This document shows positions 1 to 8,519 of a stretch of DNA of 62,258 nt, piece by piece. Location of the stretch: positions 1-62,258 of the forward strand of contig NZ_JANXNX010000030.1 in NCBI RefSeq assembly GCF_025353885.1, read 5' to 3'. The first letter of the stretch is position 1; each line of letters opens with the position of its first letter. The notes under the pieces are model-generated. The model searched no databases, was not told the origin of the DNA, and saw only the letters and a list, made by a program, of their open reading frames with translations. A program made the translations under genes and the position numbers. Source of the stretch: Sphingomonas sp. (GTDB lineage Bacteria > Pseudomonadota > Alphaproteobacteria > Sphingomonadales > Sphingomonadaceae).

Positions 1-79
1 CGAGCGCGTCGCCGTCATCGGAGTCGTCGACGGTGACAAGCCGATGCTGGACCGCGCTTTGAAGGCGATTACCAACTGA
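1..79 (+). CDS. C-terminal end of an unrecognised protein (partial)
   Basis: Reading from base 2 gives 25 codons ending at TGA 77-79, with the C-terminus VDGDKPMLDRALKAITN. The gene begins before the window. The stretch looks like ordinary coding sequence: GC-rich third positions and an amphipathic C-terminal helix. It is too short for me to name a family. It converges with the transporter gene on the other strand, which ends 7 bases further on. Confidence 0.5.
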   Translation, partial: ERVAVIGVVDGDKPMLDRALKAITN

Positions 80-85
80 TCGTCG

Positions 86-1360
86 TCAATCTTCGGTGAT
101 CAGGGTGGCCCGTTTGGTTTCGGGCAGCAGGACGATCGCCAGGGTTGCCACGCCGACCAGCGCGGTGATGTACCAGTAAAAACCGCTCTCGAGGTTGATT
201 TTCTTGAACCAGAGCGCCGCATATTCGGCCGACCCGCCGAACGCTGCGTTGGCAATCGCATAGGGCAGGGCAACGCCGAGCGTGCGAATGTGCGGCGGAA
301 ACAGTTCGGCCTTAACGAGCGCGCTGATCGACGTATAGGCGGCGAGCAGCGTTAGCGGGACAAGCAGCAATCCGAACGCGACGAGCGGCGAAGACACGAT
401 TTCGAGCGCGCGGAACACGGGCACCGACACGGCCATAGCCCCAATTCCGAACAGCAGCAATTGCGGCTTGCGTCCGAAACGATCCGCGACCAGTCCCCAT
501 AATGGCTGCATCAGCATGAACACGACCAGTGCGGCGGTCATGATGCCGGTCGAAATCTGTTTGGAAAAGCCGGTCGTGTTGACCAGAAACTTCTGCAAAT
601 AGGTCGTATAGGCGTAAAATGCTGCCGAACCGCCCGCAGTCAGGCCTACGACAATCAGGAACTCACGGCGGTGATTGCGCCAGAGATTGCGCAATGAGGA
701 TTCGGGCCGGTCGCGGGTCTGCGCCTCGAATGCGGCGGTTTCCGACAGGCGACGGCGCAGAATGTAGACGCCCAATGCCAGCCCCGCACCGATCACGAAG
801 GGGATACGCCACCCCCATGCCTCCAATTGCGCCTCGGTCAACAGTGCCTGCAGGACGAGCAGCACCGCCAGCGCGCCGAGTTGCCCGCCGATTAGTGTAA
901 CATATTGAAAACTTGACCAGAACCCGCGCCGGTCGCGGCTCGCCATTTCCGACAGGTACGTCGCGCTCGCCCCGTATTCGCCCCCGACCGAAAGCCCCTG
1001 CATCATCCGCGCCAACACCAGCAGGGCGGGCGCCGCGACACCGGCGGAGGCATAGGTCGGCGACAGCGCAATGAGGAGCGATCCGCCGCACATCAGCGCA
1101 ACCGACAGCGCCAGCCCTGCCTTGCGGCCATGCCGGTCTGCATAAATCCCCATAATCCAGGCCCCGATCGGACGCATCAGGAAACCAACCGCAAAGATCG
1201 CGGCGGCGTTCAGCAATTGCGCGGTCGGTTCACTCTCAGGGAAGAAAGAGGGTGCAAAGTAGATGGTCAACACCGAGTAAGTGTACCAGTCATACCATTC
1301 GACAAGATTGCCCGCCGACCCTCCGACAATGGATTTCAGACGTTTCGAATTGATCGACAT
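86..1360 (-). CDS. MHS-family metabolite:H+ symporter (alpha-ketoglutarate permease-like MFS transporter)
   Basis: A 12-helix major facilitator of the metabolite:H+ symporter type, which imports small carboxylates or betaines with protons. The N-terminal segment GNLVEWYDWYTYS and the loop motif ADRHGRKAGLALS between helices 2 and 3 are typical of this subfamily (KgtP, ProP, ShiA). A second loop motif, ADRFGRKPQLL, lies in the C-terminal half. I chose ATG at 1360 (product starts MSINSK, 424 aa) because a GAGGG ribosome site sits just upstream; a GTG 10 codons earlier has no such site. The substrate cannot be read from the sequence; alpha-ketoglutarate is a guess from family resemblance. Confidence 0.85.
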   Translation of the reverse strand: MSINSKRLKSIVGGSAGNLVEWYDWYTYSVLTIYFAPSFFPESEPTAQLLNAAAIFAVGFLMRPIGAWIMGIYADRHGRKAGLALSVALMCGGSLLIALSPTYASAGVAAPALLVLARMMQGLSVGGEYGASATYLSEMASRDRRGFWSSFQYVTLIGGQLGALAVLLVLQALLTEAQLEAWGWRIPFVIGAGLALGVYILRRRLSETAAFEAQTRDRPESSLRNLWRNHRREFLIVVGLTAGGSAAFYAYTTYLQKFLVNTTGFSKQISTGIMTAALVVFMLMQPLWGLVADRFGRKPQLLLFGIGAMAVSVPVFRALEIVSSPLVAFGLLLVPLTLLAAYTSISALVKAELFPPHIRTLGVALPYAIANAAFGGSAEYAALWFKKINLESGFYWYITALVGVATLAIVLLPETKRATLITED

Positions 1361-1470
1361 TGCTGCCCTCGCTGTGCCGATGGGGGCCACCGGTGGCGGT
1401 TATGCGATGAAGGAGCCTGACCGCACAAGCGTGATGACTTGGCGGGCGCAGGGTCGTGCGTTACGACCGT

Positions 1471-1989
1471 ATGATGATCTCGTTTCGTAAAGCTCTTGTC
1501 TTTGTGCCGCTTGCCATCACCGGATGCGTCGGGAAACCGGTTGCGCCGCCCTTGCCTGCCCTGGTGTACAGACCGCTGCCGCCGCCCGTCGCGCCCGTCG
1601 CCAACTGGGAAAATGGCAGGCTGACGCCGGGGATCTGGACCTACACCAAGGACGCCCGTGGTGGTCTCGCCCTGTATGGCCTGCCGGGAGGCACTGCAGC
1701 TCTCAGCCTCCGATGCGACATGACGACACGGCGGATATTTGTTTCCCGGCGCGGAAGTGTCGCTGCCCAGATGACCTTGCGCGCAACATCGGGTGCGCGC
1801 GTCTATGATTCAAAGCCTACCGCAGGAACGCTGCCGTATGTTGCCGCCGAACTGTCCCCTGCCGATCCCCAGCTCGATGCCGTCGCATTCAGCCGGGGCC
1901 GATTCCTGGTTGGACTGGCGGGAGCGCCCGATGTTGTCGTGCCCAGCTGGCCCGAAGTCGCGCGCGTGATCGAAGATTGTCGGGGCTAA
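1471..1989 (+). CDS. Putative lipoprotein with a conserved sphingomonad C-terminal domain
   Basis: About 172 aa. The N-terminus is a short basic stretch, a hydrophobic segment and a lipobox-like LAITGC, so it is probably acylated and anchored to a membrane. A proline-rich linker (PALVYRPLPPPVAPVA) follows, then a domain of roughly 130 residues ending EVARVIEDCRG. I associate that type of ending with sphingomonad proteins of unknown function. Starts at GTG 1456, ATG 1471 and ATG 1474 are all possible; none has a strong ribosome site, and 1471 or 1474 gives the best signal peptide. It is divergent from the transporter gene. Function not known. Confidence 0.65.
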   Translation: MMISFRKALVFVPLAITGCVGKPVAPPLPALVYRPLPPPVAPVANWENGRLTPGIWTYTKDARGGLALYGLPGGTAALSLRCDMTTRRIFVSRRGSVAAQMTLRATSGARVYDSKPTAGTLPYVAAELSPADPQLDAVAFSRGRFLVGLAGAPDVVVPSWPEVARVIEDCRG

Positions 1990-2126
1990 GACCGTCGGTG
2001 CACGGATAAAAGTCCAGAACTTGAATCATGACGGTATTTATTTTTTTGCACAAGACTTGATCGGCGACTCATGATGAATCATGTTCCATCTGTGTCCAAC
2101 GCAGGATACGGCTTTTTCAACTAGCG

Positions 2127-2140
2127 AAAGGAGGTGATCC
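2127..2140 (+). promoter_or_regulatory. Extreme Shine-Dalgarno sequence (14 nt complementary to the 16S rRNA 3' end)
   Basis: AAAGGAGGTGATCC is the exact reverse complement of the conserved 16S rRNA tail GGATCACCTCCTTT. Ordinary ribosome sites in this window match 4-6 bases of it. The AGGAGG core stands 7 bases before the ATG at 2142, the ideal spacing. Confidence 0.8.
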
Positions 2141-2141
2141 G

Positions 2142-2204
2142 ATGTCTCATGGTTCAGCACAGGGGTCGGGTAGTTTCGTTCGGGGGATGCGCAGCCAGGG
2201 GTAA
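2142..2204 (+). CDS. 20-codon micro-ORF with near-perfect ribosome binding site
   Basis: ATG 2142 to TAA 2202-2204 encodes the 20-residue peptide MSHGSAQGSGSFVRGMRSQG, rich in Gly and Ser with three Arg. It is preceded by a 14-base Shine-Dalgarno and followed about 60 bases later by a strong intrinsic terminator, so it looks like a self-contained transcription unit. A second possible micro-ORF of 15 codons (ATG 2209 to TGA 2256) lies between. I do not recognise the peptide. It could be a true small protein, a leader peptide, or the translated part of a small RNA. Confidence 0.5.
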   Translation: MSHGSAQGSGSFVRGMRSQG

Positions 2205-2266
2205 TCCTATGGCCGCCCATGGTCTCCCGGGCTTGAGATATATCTCCGGCCGCTGACCATGTTAGG

Positions 2267-2299
2267 GGTTGCCGGGCCTGCGGGTCCGGCAACCTTTTT
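2267..2299 (+). terminator. Intrinsic terminator (9-bp perfect stem plus five T)
   Basis: GGTTGCCGG (2267-2275) pairs perfectly with CCGGCAACC (2286-2294) around a 10-base loop and is followed by TTTTT (2295-2299). It ends the transcript that carries the micro-ORF at 2142 and borders the 3' end of rsmB, which comes from the other strand. Confidence 0.85.
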
Positions 2300-3558
2300 C
2301 ATTTCTGCTTCAGTCTCGCCATGAAGAATCCGTCCAGGCCCGGCTTCGGCAGGATGCGAACCCAGCCCTCCGGCGCAGGGACTAGGCCCAGCGGCAGTTC
2401 GTGCGCACTGACCGGATCCACCGTCAGGCCACTTGCCGCGATAACTTCCTCGCCTTCCTCAGGTTCCATTGAGCAGGTTGCGTAAACCAGACATCCGTCG
2501 GGTTTCAGCCATCGGACAGCGCGGGCAAGCATGCGACCCTGTAACGCCGACAGTGACGCAATGTCTTTTGCGCCGATGCGGTGCAAGACATCGGGATGGC
2601 GCGCAAAAATGCCGGTAGCGGTGCATGGCGCGTCGAGCATGATGGCATCGACCGGAGCGGGGGGCTCCCATGCCATGACATCGGCTTCGACGATGTCCGC
2701 GGCCAAGGCTGTCCGGCTAAGGTTTTCCCGAAGGCGCTGGATGCGACCCGAATGCTGTTCGACAGCAATGACGTTCCAACCCGCCGCGGCAAGCTGCATG
2801 GTCTTGCCGCCCGGTGCTGCGCACAGGTCGAGGACGGTGCGGCCGTTGCCCTTGCCCAATAGCGGGACGGGGATCTGGGCCGCGATATTCTGAACCCAGA
2901 AGCGGCCCTCGGCATAGCCGGGAAGTGCGATCACGCTGAGGCCGCGCGGCAGTCGGCGGTGGCCGGAGGCAAGCTCTTCGCCTTCGAGCCGGGTTTCATT
3001 TGGGTCGCGGAGGGCCAGGTCGAGCGGGGGCGGCGCGGCGATGGCGCGGGCGGCGTCTGCAACGGCTTCGGGGCCCCACGCCTTGGTCCAGCGCGTCACT
3101 ACCTCGGCGGGAAGGGTCGGGATTTCGGGGAGCATCGCGCCGCGCCTGATCAGCGTGCCGAAAACGCCATGCACCAAACGGCGCGGACCGCCGAGAACAA
3201 GCGGCAGCGCGGTCGCGATGGCGGCATGGGGTGGGGTGCCGAGAATGAGCGCCTGGGTGAGCGCAAGGCGGAGAACACTGCGCGCCTTCACGTCCTGGGG
3301 GAGTTGCTTTTCGGTGGCGGAATCGATCAATGCGTCAAGATCGGGAAGATGGCGCAGGACTTCGGTCGCAATGGCGATGGCCAGCGCGCGATCTTCAGGG
3401 AGCGTCAGATTACGCGTCGCGTGGATAACCGAGGTGTCGAGGCGCTGGCCCTGCCGCAGGACGGCGTCGATTAAGCGGAGCGCAGCAACCCGAGATCGGG
3501 CTCCGGCAATTTCCCCCTCCGGACTTGAATTGGTACGTTTAGGCTCCGACTTGTTCAC
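2299..3558 (-). CDS. rsmB: 16S rRNA (cytosine967-C5)-methyltransferase RsmB family
   Basis: This enzyme methylates a cytosine of 16S rRNA using S-adenosylmethionine. The N-terminal third (about residues 20-150) is the helical NusB-like RNA-binding domain. The C-terminal half is a Rossmann methyltransferase with the SAM motif DLCAAPGGKTMQLA, the catalytic motif DAPCTATGIFARHPD and the second catalytic cysteine in YATCSMEPEE. The 419-aa length suits the family. It starts at GTG 3558 with AGGA about 8 bases upstream, 29 bases from the divergent SdhAF4-like gene, so both may share one small promoter region. Confidence 0.92.
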   Translation of the reverse strand: MNKSEPKRTNSSPEGEIAGARSRVAALRLIDAVLRQGQRLDTSVIHATRNLTLPEDRALAIAIATEVLRHLPDLDALIDSATEKQLPQDVKARSVLRLALTQALILGTPPHAAIATALPLVLGGPRRLVHGVFGTLIRRGAMLPEIPTLPAEVVTRWTKAWGPEAVADAARAIAAPPPLDLALRDPNETRLEGEELASGHRRLPRGLSVIALPGYAEGRFWVQNIAAQIPVPLLGKGNGRTVLDLCAAPGGKTMQLAAAGWNVIAVEQHSGRIQRLRENLSRTALAADIVEADVMAWEPPAPVDAIMLDAPCTATGIFARHPDVLHRIGAKDIASLSALQGRMLARAVRWLKPDGCLVYATCSMEPEEGEEVIAASGLTVDPVSAHELPLGLVPAPEGWVRILPKPGLDGFFMARLKQK

Positions 3559-3587
3559 TGACTATCCTGTACTGAAAGCTGATCGCG

Positions 3588-3758
3588 ATGAATGGTAACC
3601 GTCCGGCTCACATCAAGCCGCCCGCCGACCTGCCGGCAAATACGCCTGTGCCCGAACCCAAGCCGATTGTCGCTCAGGATGAGTCCGGGGGGCCAAAGGG
3701 CCTGGAACCAACGCGGTACAACGATTGGGAGAACAAGGGAATCTGCTGGGACTTTTAG
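3588..3758 (+). CDS. DUF1674 / succinate dehydrogenase assembly factor 4 (SdhAF4)-like small protein
   Basis: ATG 3588 to TAG 3756-3758 encodes 56 aa. The C-terminus PTRYNDWENKGICWDF matches the DUF1674/SDHAF4 signature (usually RYGDWE..G...DF), in which a short conserved tail follows a variable proline-rich N-terminus. Family members help mature flavinylated SdhA, the catalytic subunit of succinate dehydrogenase. No sdh genes lie nearby. It is divergent from rsmB. The family assignment is from the C-terminal motif; the assembly role is family knowledge, not shown here. Confidence 0.82.
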   Translation: MNGNRPAHIKPPADLPANTPVPEPKPIVAQDESGGPKGLEPTRYNDWENKGICWDF

Positions 3759-3825
3759 GCGCAATCCTTCAAGAAGATCTGCGAAACAGTGAGGGCATGG
3801 TTTCCTCGCCTAGTAACACGGTTGC

Positions 3826-4803
3826 TCAGCCCTCACCTTTTAGCGGACGCGACATCAGAGCGGCCACGACTGCGTCGACCTTTGACTCACCGGTCAGTAG
3901 CGCGCAAACCGCGTCGACGACAGGCATGGCAATGCCGCAATCGTTCGCCGACTGGGCGAGGACCGGGGCCGTAAATGCGCCCTCCGCGACGCTGGCACGG
4001 TCGGCCAACAGCGATTCGGCCGATTCCCCCTTGCCTAGCCCCACGCCCAGCGAAAAGTTGCGTGACGCAACTGACGAGCAGGTCAGCACCAGATCGCCAA
4101 GGCCCGACAGGCCGCTGAGGGTTTCGGCCCTCCCACCCCGGGCGATTCCATAACGCACCATTTCAGCAAATCCACGCGCGATCAGGGCGGCGCGGGCGTT
4201 TTCGCCCAGCCCAGCCCCGGCCACGACCCCACAGGCGATGGCTAGCACATTTTTGACCGCGCCACCGATCTCTGCGCCCACAACATCCTCCGAAGCATAA
4301 GGTCGGAAATTCGGGCTGGCGAGGCGCTCTGCGAGCGCACGCCCGATGTTTTCGTCAACACAGGCCAAAGTGACGGCGGTGGGCAGGCCGCGCGCGACTT
4401 CTGCGGCGAAGGTCGGGCCGGAAAGGACCGCAACCGGCGCGTGCGGATGAACAGCGTGTGCGATTTCAGACATAAGCGCGGCGGTTCCGGCCTCGATCCC
4501 CTTCGCGCACAACACCAGCGGGCGGGTGTCCGCGGGGGTTTCAGACAGCACCGCGCGAAGATGCTGTGCTGGTGCCACAACCAGAAATGCGTCGCTGGCT
4601 GACAGGTCAGCAAGCGATTCAGTAGCGGTGATTGCAGGAGACAGCGCGATACCAGGGAGAAACTGCCGGTTTTCATGTTCGCGGTTGATCGACGCCACGA
4701 CGTCGTGCTCCCGCGCCCACATCATGACCGGATCGCCACCCGCTGCCGCGACCTGAGCCAGTGCCGTGCCCCATGCGCCGCCACCAATCACTGCTATTCT
4801 CAT
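3826..4803 (-). CDS. gpsA: Glycerol-3-phosphate dehydrogenase [NAD(P)+]
   Basis: Reduces dihydroxyacetone phosphate to sn-glycerol-3-phosphate, the backbone precursor of phospholipids. The N-terminal dinucleotide fold shows [12 protein letters not shown], and the active-site region shows [14 protein letters not shown] with the catalytic lysine. About 325 aa, normal for the family. I start it at ATG 4803 (MRIAVIGG), which overlaps the tsaD stop in ATGA, rather than at the longer upstream start. It is therefore translationally coupled to tsaD. Confidence 0.95.
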   Translation of the reverse strand: MRIAVIGGGAWGTALAQVAAAGGDPVMMWAREHDVVASINREHENRQFLPGIALSPAITATESLADLSASDAFLVVAPAQHLRAVLSETPADTRPLVLCAKGIEAGTAALMSEIAHAVHPHAPVAVLSGPTFAAEVARGLPTAVTLACVDENIGRALAERLASPNFRPYASEDVVGAEIGGAVKNVLAIACGVVAGAGLGENARAALIARGFAEMVRYGIARGGRAETLSGLSGLGDLVLTCSSVASRNFSLGVGLGKGESAESLLADRASVAEGAFTAPVLAQSANDCGIAMPVVDAVCALLTGESKVDAVVAALMSRPLKGEG

Positions 4804-5831
4804 GCCTTCACTCCCGCACCACGCGCTTTTTCCGCGAAGGGGTCGAGCGGCCACCGCGGATAAGCCGGCGTGTCGAGAGCGTCGCGATAGCCAGCGTTAA
4901 AGCGCTCGATCCCGGCCCAGGCGATCATCGCGGCATTATCGGTGCAGAGCCATAAAGGCGGCGCCACGAAGGGAAGTCCCCGCGAGGCTGCCAGTGCGCC
5001 GAGAGCGTTGCGGATCGCGGTGTTCGCGGCAACCCCGCCAGCGACGACCAATGCAGTCGCGCCCTGTGCTGTGGCCAAGGCGCGGGCAGTTCGGTCGACC
5101 AGGCAATCGACAACCGCGGATTGAAAGGATGCGGCAATGTCTTCAGGCCGATATTTTCCCGTATCGCGCGCGCGCAGTACGGCGCTTTTCAACCCGGCGA
5201 ACGAAAAATGTGGCTCGAGCGATCCGAAGAGCGGGCGCGGTAGCTTTACCGCGCTGGCATCACCCGCTGCGGCGGCACGTTCGACGGCACTGCCACCGAA
5301 GCCGAGCCCCAACAGCTTGGCCGTCTTGTCAAAGGCTTCTCCCGCCGCATCGTCGATCGTGGTGGCCAAGCGGTGGTAGTTGCCGACACCGCGCACGAAC
5401 AGCAACTGGCAATGGCCGCCCGAAACAAGCAGCAACAGATAAGGAAATTGCACGGTCGCATCGGCGAGGCGCGGAGACAGCGCATGACCCTCAAGATGGT
5501 TGATTGCCAGCAGGGGTTTACCGCTGGCATGGGCAAGCGCCTTGGCCGTGACCAGGCCCACCATGACGCCACCGATCAGCCCGGGTCCGGCAGTTGCCGC
5601 GATGGCGTCGAGATCCGACAGCGCGACCTTGGCATCGGCAAGCGCAGCCTCGACCAATGGGACCAGTACCTCGACATGAGCACGCGCGGCGATTTCGGGA
5701 ACGACGCCGCCATACGGCGCGTGTGCTGCCTCCTGCCCGGCAAGGCAGTGGCTTAAAACCACCCGGTTACCGTCGACCACGGCGGCAGCCGTTTCGTCGC
5801 AACTCGATTCGATGCCGAGTATCAGTGTCAT
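4800..5831 (-). CDS. tsaD: tRNA N6-adenosine threonylcarbamoyltransferase TsaD
   Basis: Transfers the threonylcarbamoyl group to A37 of ANN-decoding tRNAs (t6A), acting with TsaB, TsaE and TsaC, which are not in this window. The protein opens [19 protein letters not shown]. It carries the metal-binding HLEGH motif (HLEGHALSP), the phosphate loop [10 protein letters not shown], and near the C-terminus [12 protein letters not shown]. Its 343 aa are standard. It is first in a tsaD-gpsA operon and diverges from hemC with only 40 bases between the starts. Confidence 0.96.
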   Translation of the reverse strand: MTLILGIESSCDETAAAVVDGNRVVLSHCLAGQEAAHAPYGGVVPEIAARAHVEVLVPLVEAALADAKVALSDLDAIAATAGPGLIGGVMVGLVTAKALAHASGKPLLAINHLEGHALSPRLADATVQFPYLLLLVSGGHCQLLFVRGVGNYHRLATTIDDAAGEAFDKTAKLLGLGFGGSAVERAAAAGDASAVKLPRPLFGSLEPHFSFAGLKSAVLRARDTGKYRPEDIAASFQSAVVDCLVDRTARALATAQGATALVVAGGVAANTAIRNALGALAASRGLPFVAPPLWLCTDNAAMIAWAGIERFNAGYRDALDTPAYPRWPLDPFAEKARGAGVKA

Positions 5832-5871
5832 CGCACTTTCGCCTTCATCGCCAAGCCGCTAGCACGCGCGA

Positions 5872-6786
5872 ATGACCGCCGCCACCATCCGTCTCGGTAC
5901 CAGGGGTTCACCCCTTGCGCTCGTGCAGGCGCGGCTGACGCGCGACGCCTTTTGCGCCGCGCACAATTGGCCGCCGGAGCGGGTCGAGATCGTGCCGGTG
6001 ATGACTGCGGGCGACCGGATTCAGGATCGCCCCCTGGCGGAAATCGGCGGCAAGGCTTTGTGGACCAAGGCACTGGATAGCGCACTGTTTTCAGGCGAGA
6101 TCGATTTTGCGGTCCACTCATTGAAGGATGTCGAGACGCTGCGGCCCGCGGGGATAACGATCGCGGCGATGCTGAAACGCGCTGATGTGCGCGACCGGCT
6201 GATCGGCGCGCCATCGATTGCGTCGTTGAAGCACGGCGCGCGGGTGGGCACGAGCTCCCCGCGCCGGGGTGCGCAATTGCTCAGGCTGCGGCCCGACCTG
6301 GTCGTCTCGCCGATCAGGGGTAATGTGGCCACCCGGCTGGCAAAGCTGGCGGCGGGAGAAGTCGATGCGACCCTGCTGGCGGCGGCGGGGCTTGACCGAC
6401 TGGGCCAACCGGACGTTGGGGTCGCGATAACGGTCGATCAAATGCTCCCTGCCGCGTCGCAAGGAGCGATCGGGGTCGAATGCCGGACCGAAGATGCCGC
6501 GATGCGCGCGCTGTTTGAAGCCATTGACTGCAAGTCGACGCGGGCGGCAGTTTGCGCCGAGCGCGACCTGCTGGCGGAATTGTCGGCCGATTGCCATTCG
6601 CCGGTCGGAGCTTTCGCAGAGGTGCGTGACGGAATATTGATTCTGACAGCCGAGCTACTGACCGAAGATGGCAGGCTTTACGTGCGCGACGAGATCGCGA
6701 TCAACGGTCCCGACTCAGCGGCATTGCTGGCACGCAGGTTGCTCGACGATGCACCGTCCGAATTACGGGCCTTGTTCGGGAAGTGA
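5872..6786 (+). CDS. hemC: Porphobilinogen deaminase (hydroxymethylbilane synthase)
   Basis: Condenses four porphobilinogen molecules into hydroxymethylbilane for heme synthesis. The sequence opens IRLGTRGSPLALVQA and contains the substrate-binding stretches VHSLKDVE and RVGTSSPRR. The cysteine in SADCHSPVGAFAEV sits where the dipyrromethane cofactor is attached. 304 aa, the usual length. The next gene, hemD, starts within its stop codon (TGATG), so the two are coupled. Confidence 0.96.
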   Translation: MTAATIRLGTRGSPLALVQARLTRDAFCAAHNWPPERVEIVPVMTAGDRIQDRPLAEIGGKALWTKALDSALFSGEIDFAVHSLKDVETLRPAGITIAAMLKRADVRDRLIGAPSIASLKHGARVGTSSPRRGAQLLRLRPDLVVSPIRGNVATRLAKLAAGEVDATLLAAAGLDRLGQPDVGVAITVDQMLPAASQGAIGVECRTEDAAMRALFEAIDCKSTRAAVCAERDLLAELSADCHSPVGAFAEVRDGILILTAELLTEDGRLYVRDEIAINGPDSAALLARRLLDDAPSELRALFGK

Positions 6787-7448
6787 TGCGCCCGCTGCTG
6801 ATCCTCCGTCCGGAGCCTGGAGCATCGGCGACGGCGGCCAGGGCTGGAACAATCGGATTGGGAGCAATGGTTCGCCCGCTGTTCGAAGTGCGCCCCGTTC
6901 GCTGGTCGGCCCCCGTTGCATCGCTGTTCGATTGCCTGCTGTTGACGAGTGCCAACGCCGCGCGGCTGGGTGGCGCTGGCTTGGCCGAATACCGGCGCTT
7001 GCGCGTATTTGCCGTTGGGGATGCGACTGCCGATGCCGCGGCGATGGCCGGCTTTGCCGATGTTGTTGCTGGAGCAACCGATGTCGCGACAGTGACTGGC
7101 CTGATGGCGAATGCAGGCCACAAAAACGTCCTTTATCTGGCCGGGCGCGATCGGACGACGTTTGCAGTGCCGCCCTTTCACCTTCACGTTGTCACAGTCT
7201 ATGAAAGCGAGACATTGCCCCCGCCGGACATCGGTGAGCCAGCGGTCGCGATGCTTCATTCCGCGCGGGCGGCGCGGCGCCTTGCGGCAATCCTGCCCCG
7301 CAAATCTTCGGTGACGATCGTGGCAATCAGCCAGGCCGTGGCAGACGCGGCGGGGCCAGGCTGGCAGTCGGTAACGGTCGCCGTTGAACCCACGGACGGC
7401 GCGATGCTGGCACTCGCTGCCAGTCTGTGCAAAACGCAAGACGACTAG
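6786..7448 (+). CDS. hemD: Uroporphyrinogen-III synthase
   Basis: Cyclises hydroxymethylbilane to uroporphyrinogen III, the step after HemC. HemD proteins diverge strongly. The call rests on position directly after hemC, length (220 aa) and family-like segments: LILRPEPGASATAARA at the start, LLTSANAARL in the middle, and SQAVADAAGPGWQSVTVAVEPTDGAML at the end (first residues SQAVADAA, last AML). ATG 6786 shares its A with the hemC TGA; the preceding in-frame GTG is less likely. The Mic60-like gene follows 21 bases downstream. Confidence 0.88.
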   Translation: MRPLLILRPEPGASATAARAGTIGLGAMVRPLFEVRPVRWSAPVASLFDCLLLTSANAARLGGAGLAEYRRLRVFAVGDATADAAAMAGFADVVAGATDVATVTGLMANAGHKNVLYLAGRDRTTFAVPPFHLHVVTVYESETLPPPDIGEPAVAMLHSARAARRLAAILPRKSSVTIVAISQAVADAAGPGWQSVTVAVEPTDGAMLALAASLCKTQDD

Positions 7449-7469
7449 GCGACGGAACCGGGTAGCACG

Positions 7470-8390
7470 ATGGCGAGCGACTATAACGAAACGGCTTCAT
7501 CCTGGCAGGACAGCGTCCCGCCCCGGCGTGCGCCGCCGATGCGCAGTGCGCTTGTCATCGCATTGCTGGCCTTTCTGGCTGGATCGGTGGTCATGGTGTG
7601 GATATTCACCCGCTGGGCCCCAGCGCGAAAGCTGATCGGGGCGGCGCCGGTTGCGTTGGTTTCGTCAGTAGCGCGCCAGTCCGTTGTCCCGGTGCCCCCG
7701 GCGAGCATTGTCCCGGTCCCAGTCGGTCCAGCGAATGTCGTTCAGGCACAGTCGGCAACGGTTGACATGCGCGTATCGCAACTGGAGGAGCGCATTGCCC
7801 GGATCGACCTGCGCGCAGCGGCCGCAGCGGGGAACGCGAGCCGGGCGGAGGGCCTGCTGATCGCCTTTGCCGCGCGCCGGGCAATCGATCGTGGGACCGG
7901 CCTCGGCTATGTCGAGGGACAGTTGCGCGATCGATTCGGCGAGACCCAGCCGCGCGCGGTGTCTGCAGTGATTGCGGCAGGGCAGCAGCCGGTGACGATC
8001 GCCAATCTGAAACAAGGGCTCGACCGGATCGCGCCTAATTTGTCCAGCGGAACACGGAGCGAAAGCTGGTGGGCGGCAACTCGCCGCGCACTGTCGACGC
8101 TGGTCATCGTGCGCCGTGAAGGCACCCCCGCTCCCGCCCCGGACGAACGCATTGCCCGGGCGCGCCTGATGCTCGACGGTGGGCAGGTCGACGGCGCGCT
8201 GGCTGAAGTGGCACGCTTGCCGGGGCAGGCGATGGCTGGCGACTGGATGACCGCGGCGCGGCGTTGGGTCGAGGCGCACCGTGCACTAGACATCATCGAG
8301 GCCGCCGCGATCATGCCGCCGCCGGTAGTCGTACCCGTCACCGATGTCGGGGTTGCGCCTCCGGCCACAGCCGCGCTTCCGACCCCATAA
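7470..8390 (+). CDS. Mitofilin/Mic60-like inner-membrane protein of the heme operon
   Basis: 306 aa with a cytoplasmic N-terminus, one membrane helix at about residues 26-47 (SALVIALLAFLAGSVVMVWI), a short coiled-coil-like segment (RVSQLEERIARIDLRA) and a helical C-terminal region extending to the periplasm, then a proline/valine-rich tail. In alphaproteobacteria, homologues of the mitochondrial cristae protein Mic60 are encoded directly after hemC-hemD. The position, single anchor and coiled coil fit, but the coiled coil is much shorter than in typical Mic60. The identification therefore leans on context. Confidence 0.6.
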   Translation: MASDYNETASSWQDSVPPRRAPPMRSALVIALLAFLAGSVVMVWIFTRWAPARKLIGAAPVALVSSVARQSVVPVPPASIVPVPVGPANVVQAQSATVDMRVSQLEERIARIDLRAAAAAGNASRAEGLLIAFAARRAIDRGTGLGYVEGQLRDRFGETQPRAVSAVIAAGQQPVTIANLKQGLDRIAPNLSSGTRSESWWAATRRALSTLVIVRREGTPAPAPDERIARARLMLDGGQVDGALAEVARLPGQAMAGDWMTAARRWVEAHRALDIIEAAAIMPPPVVVPVTDVGVAPPATAALPTP

Positions 8391-8519
8391 TAGCGCTCCG
8401 TCTACGGACCAAACTTGTTTCACCGGCCATTTTTTTTCCGCAGGAGCCAGTTCCGGTGCGGAGCATCTGGCGGTGCAGCGGGTTAACATGATTTATTTGC
8501 AGACAAAAGGACGTACGAA

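Noticed and set aside
1361-1390. Upstream GTG start of the MHS transporter
   Set aside because: ATG 1360 has a good ribosome site and a typical N-terminus; the 10 extra residues are not family-like.
2038-2292. 84-codon minus-strand open frame covering the micro-ORF region
   Set aside because: It reads through the perfect Shine-Dalgarno and terminator of the plus-strand unit, has no ribosome site and no recognisable protein character.
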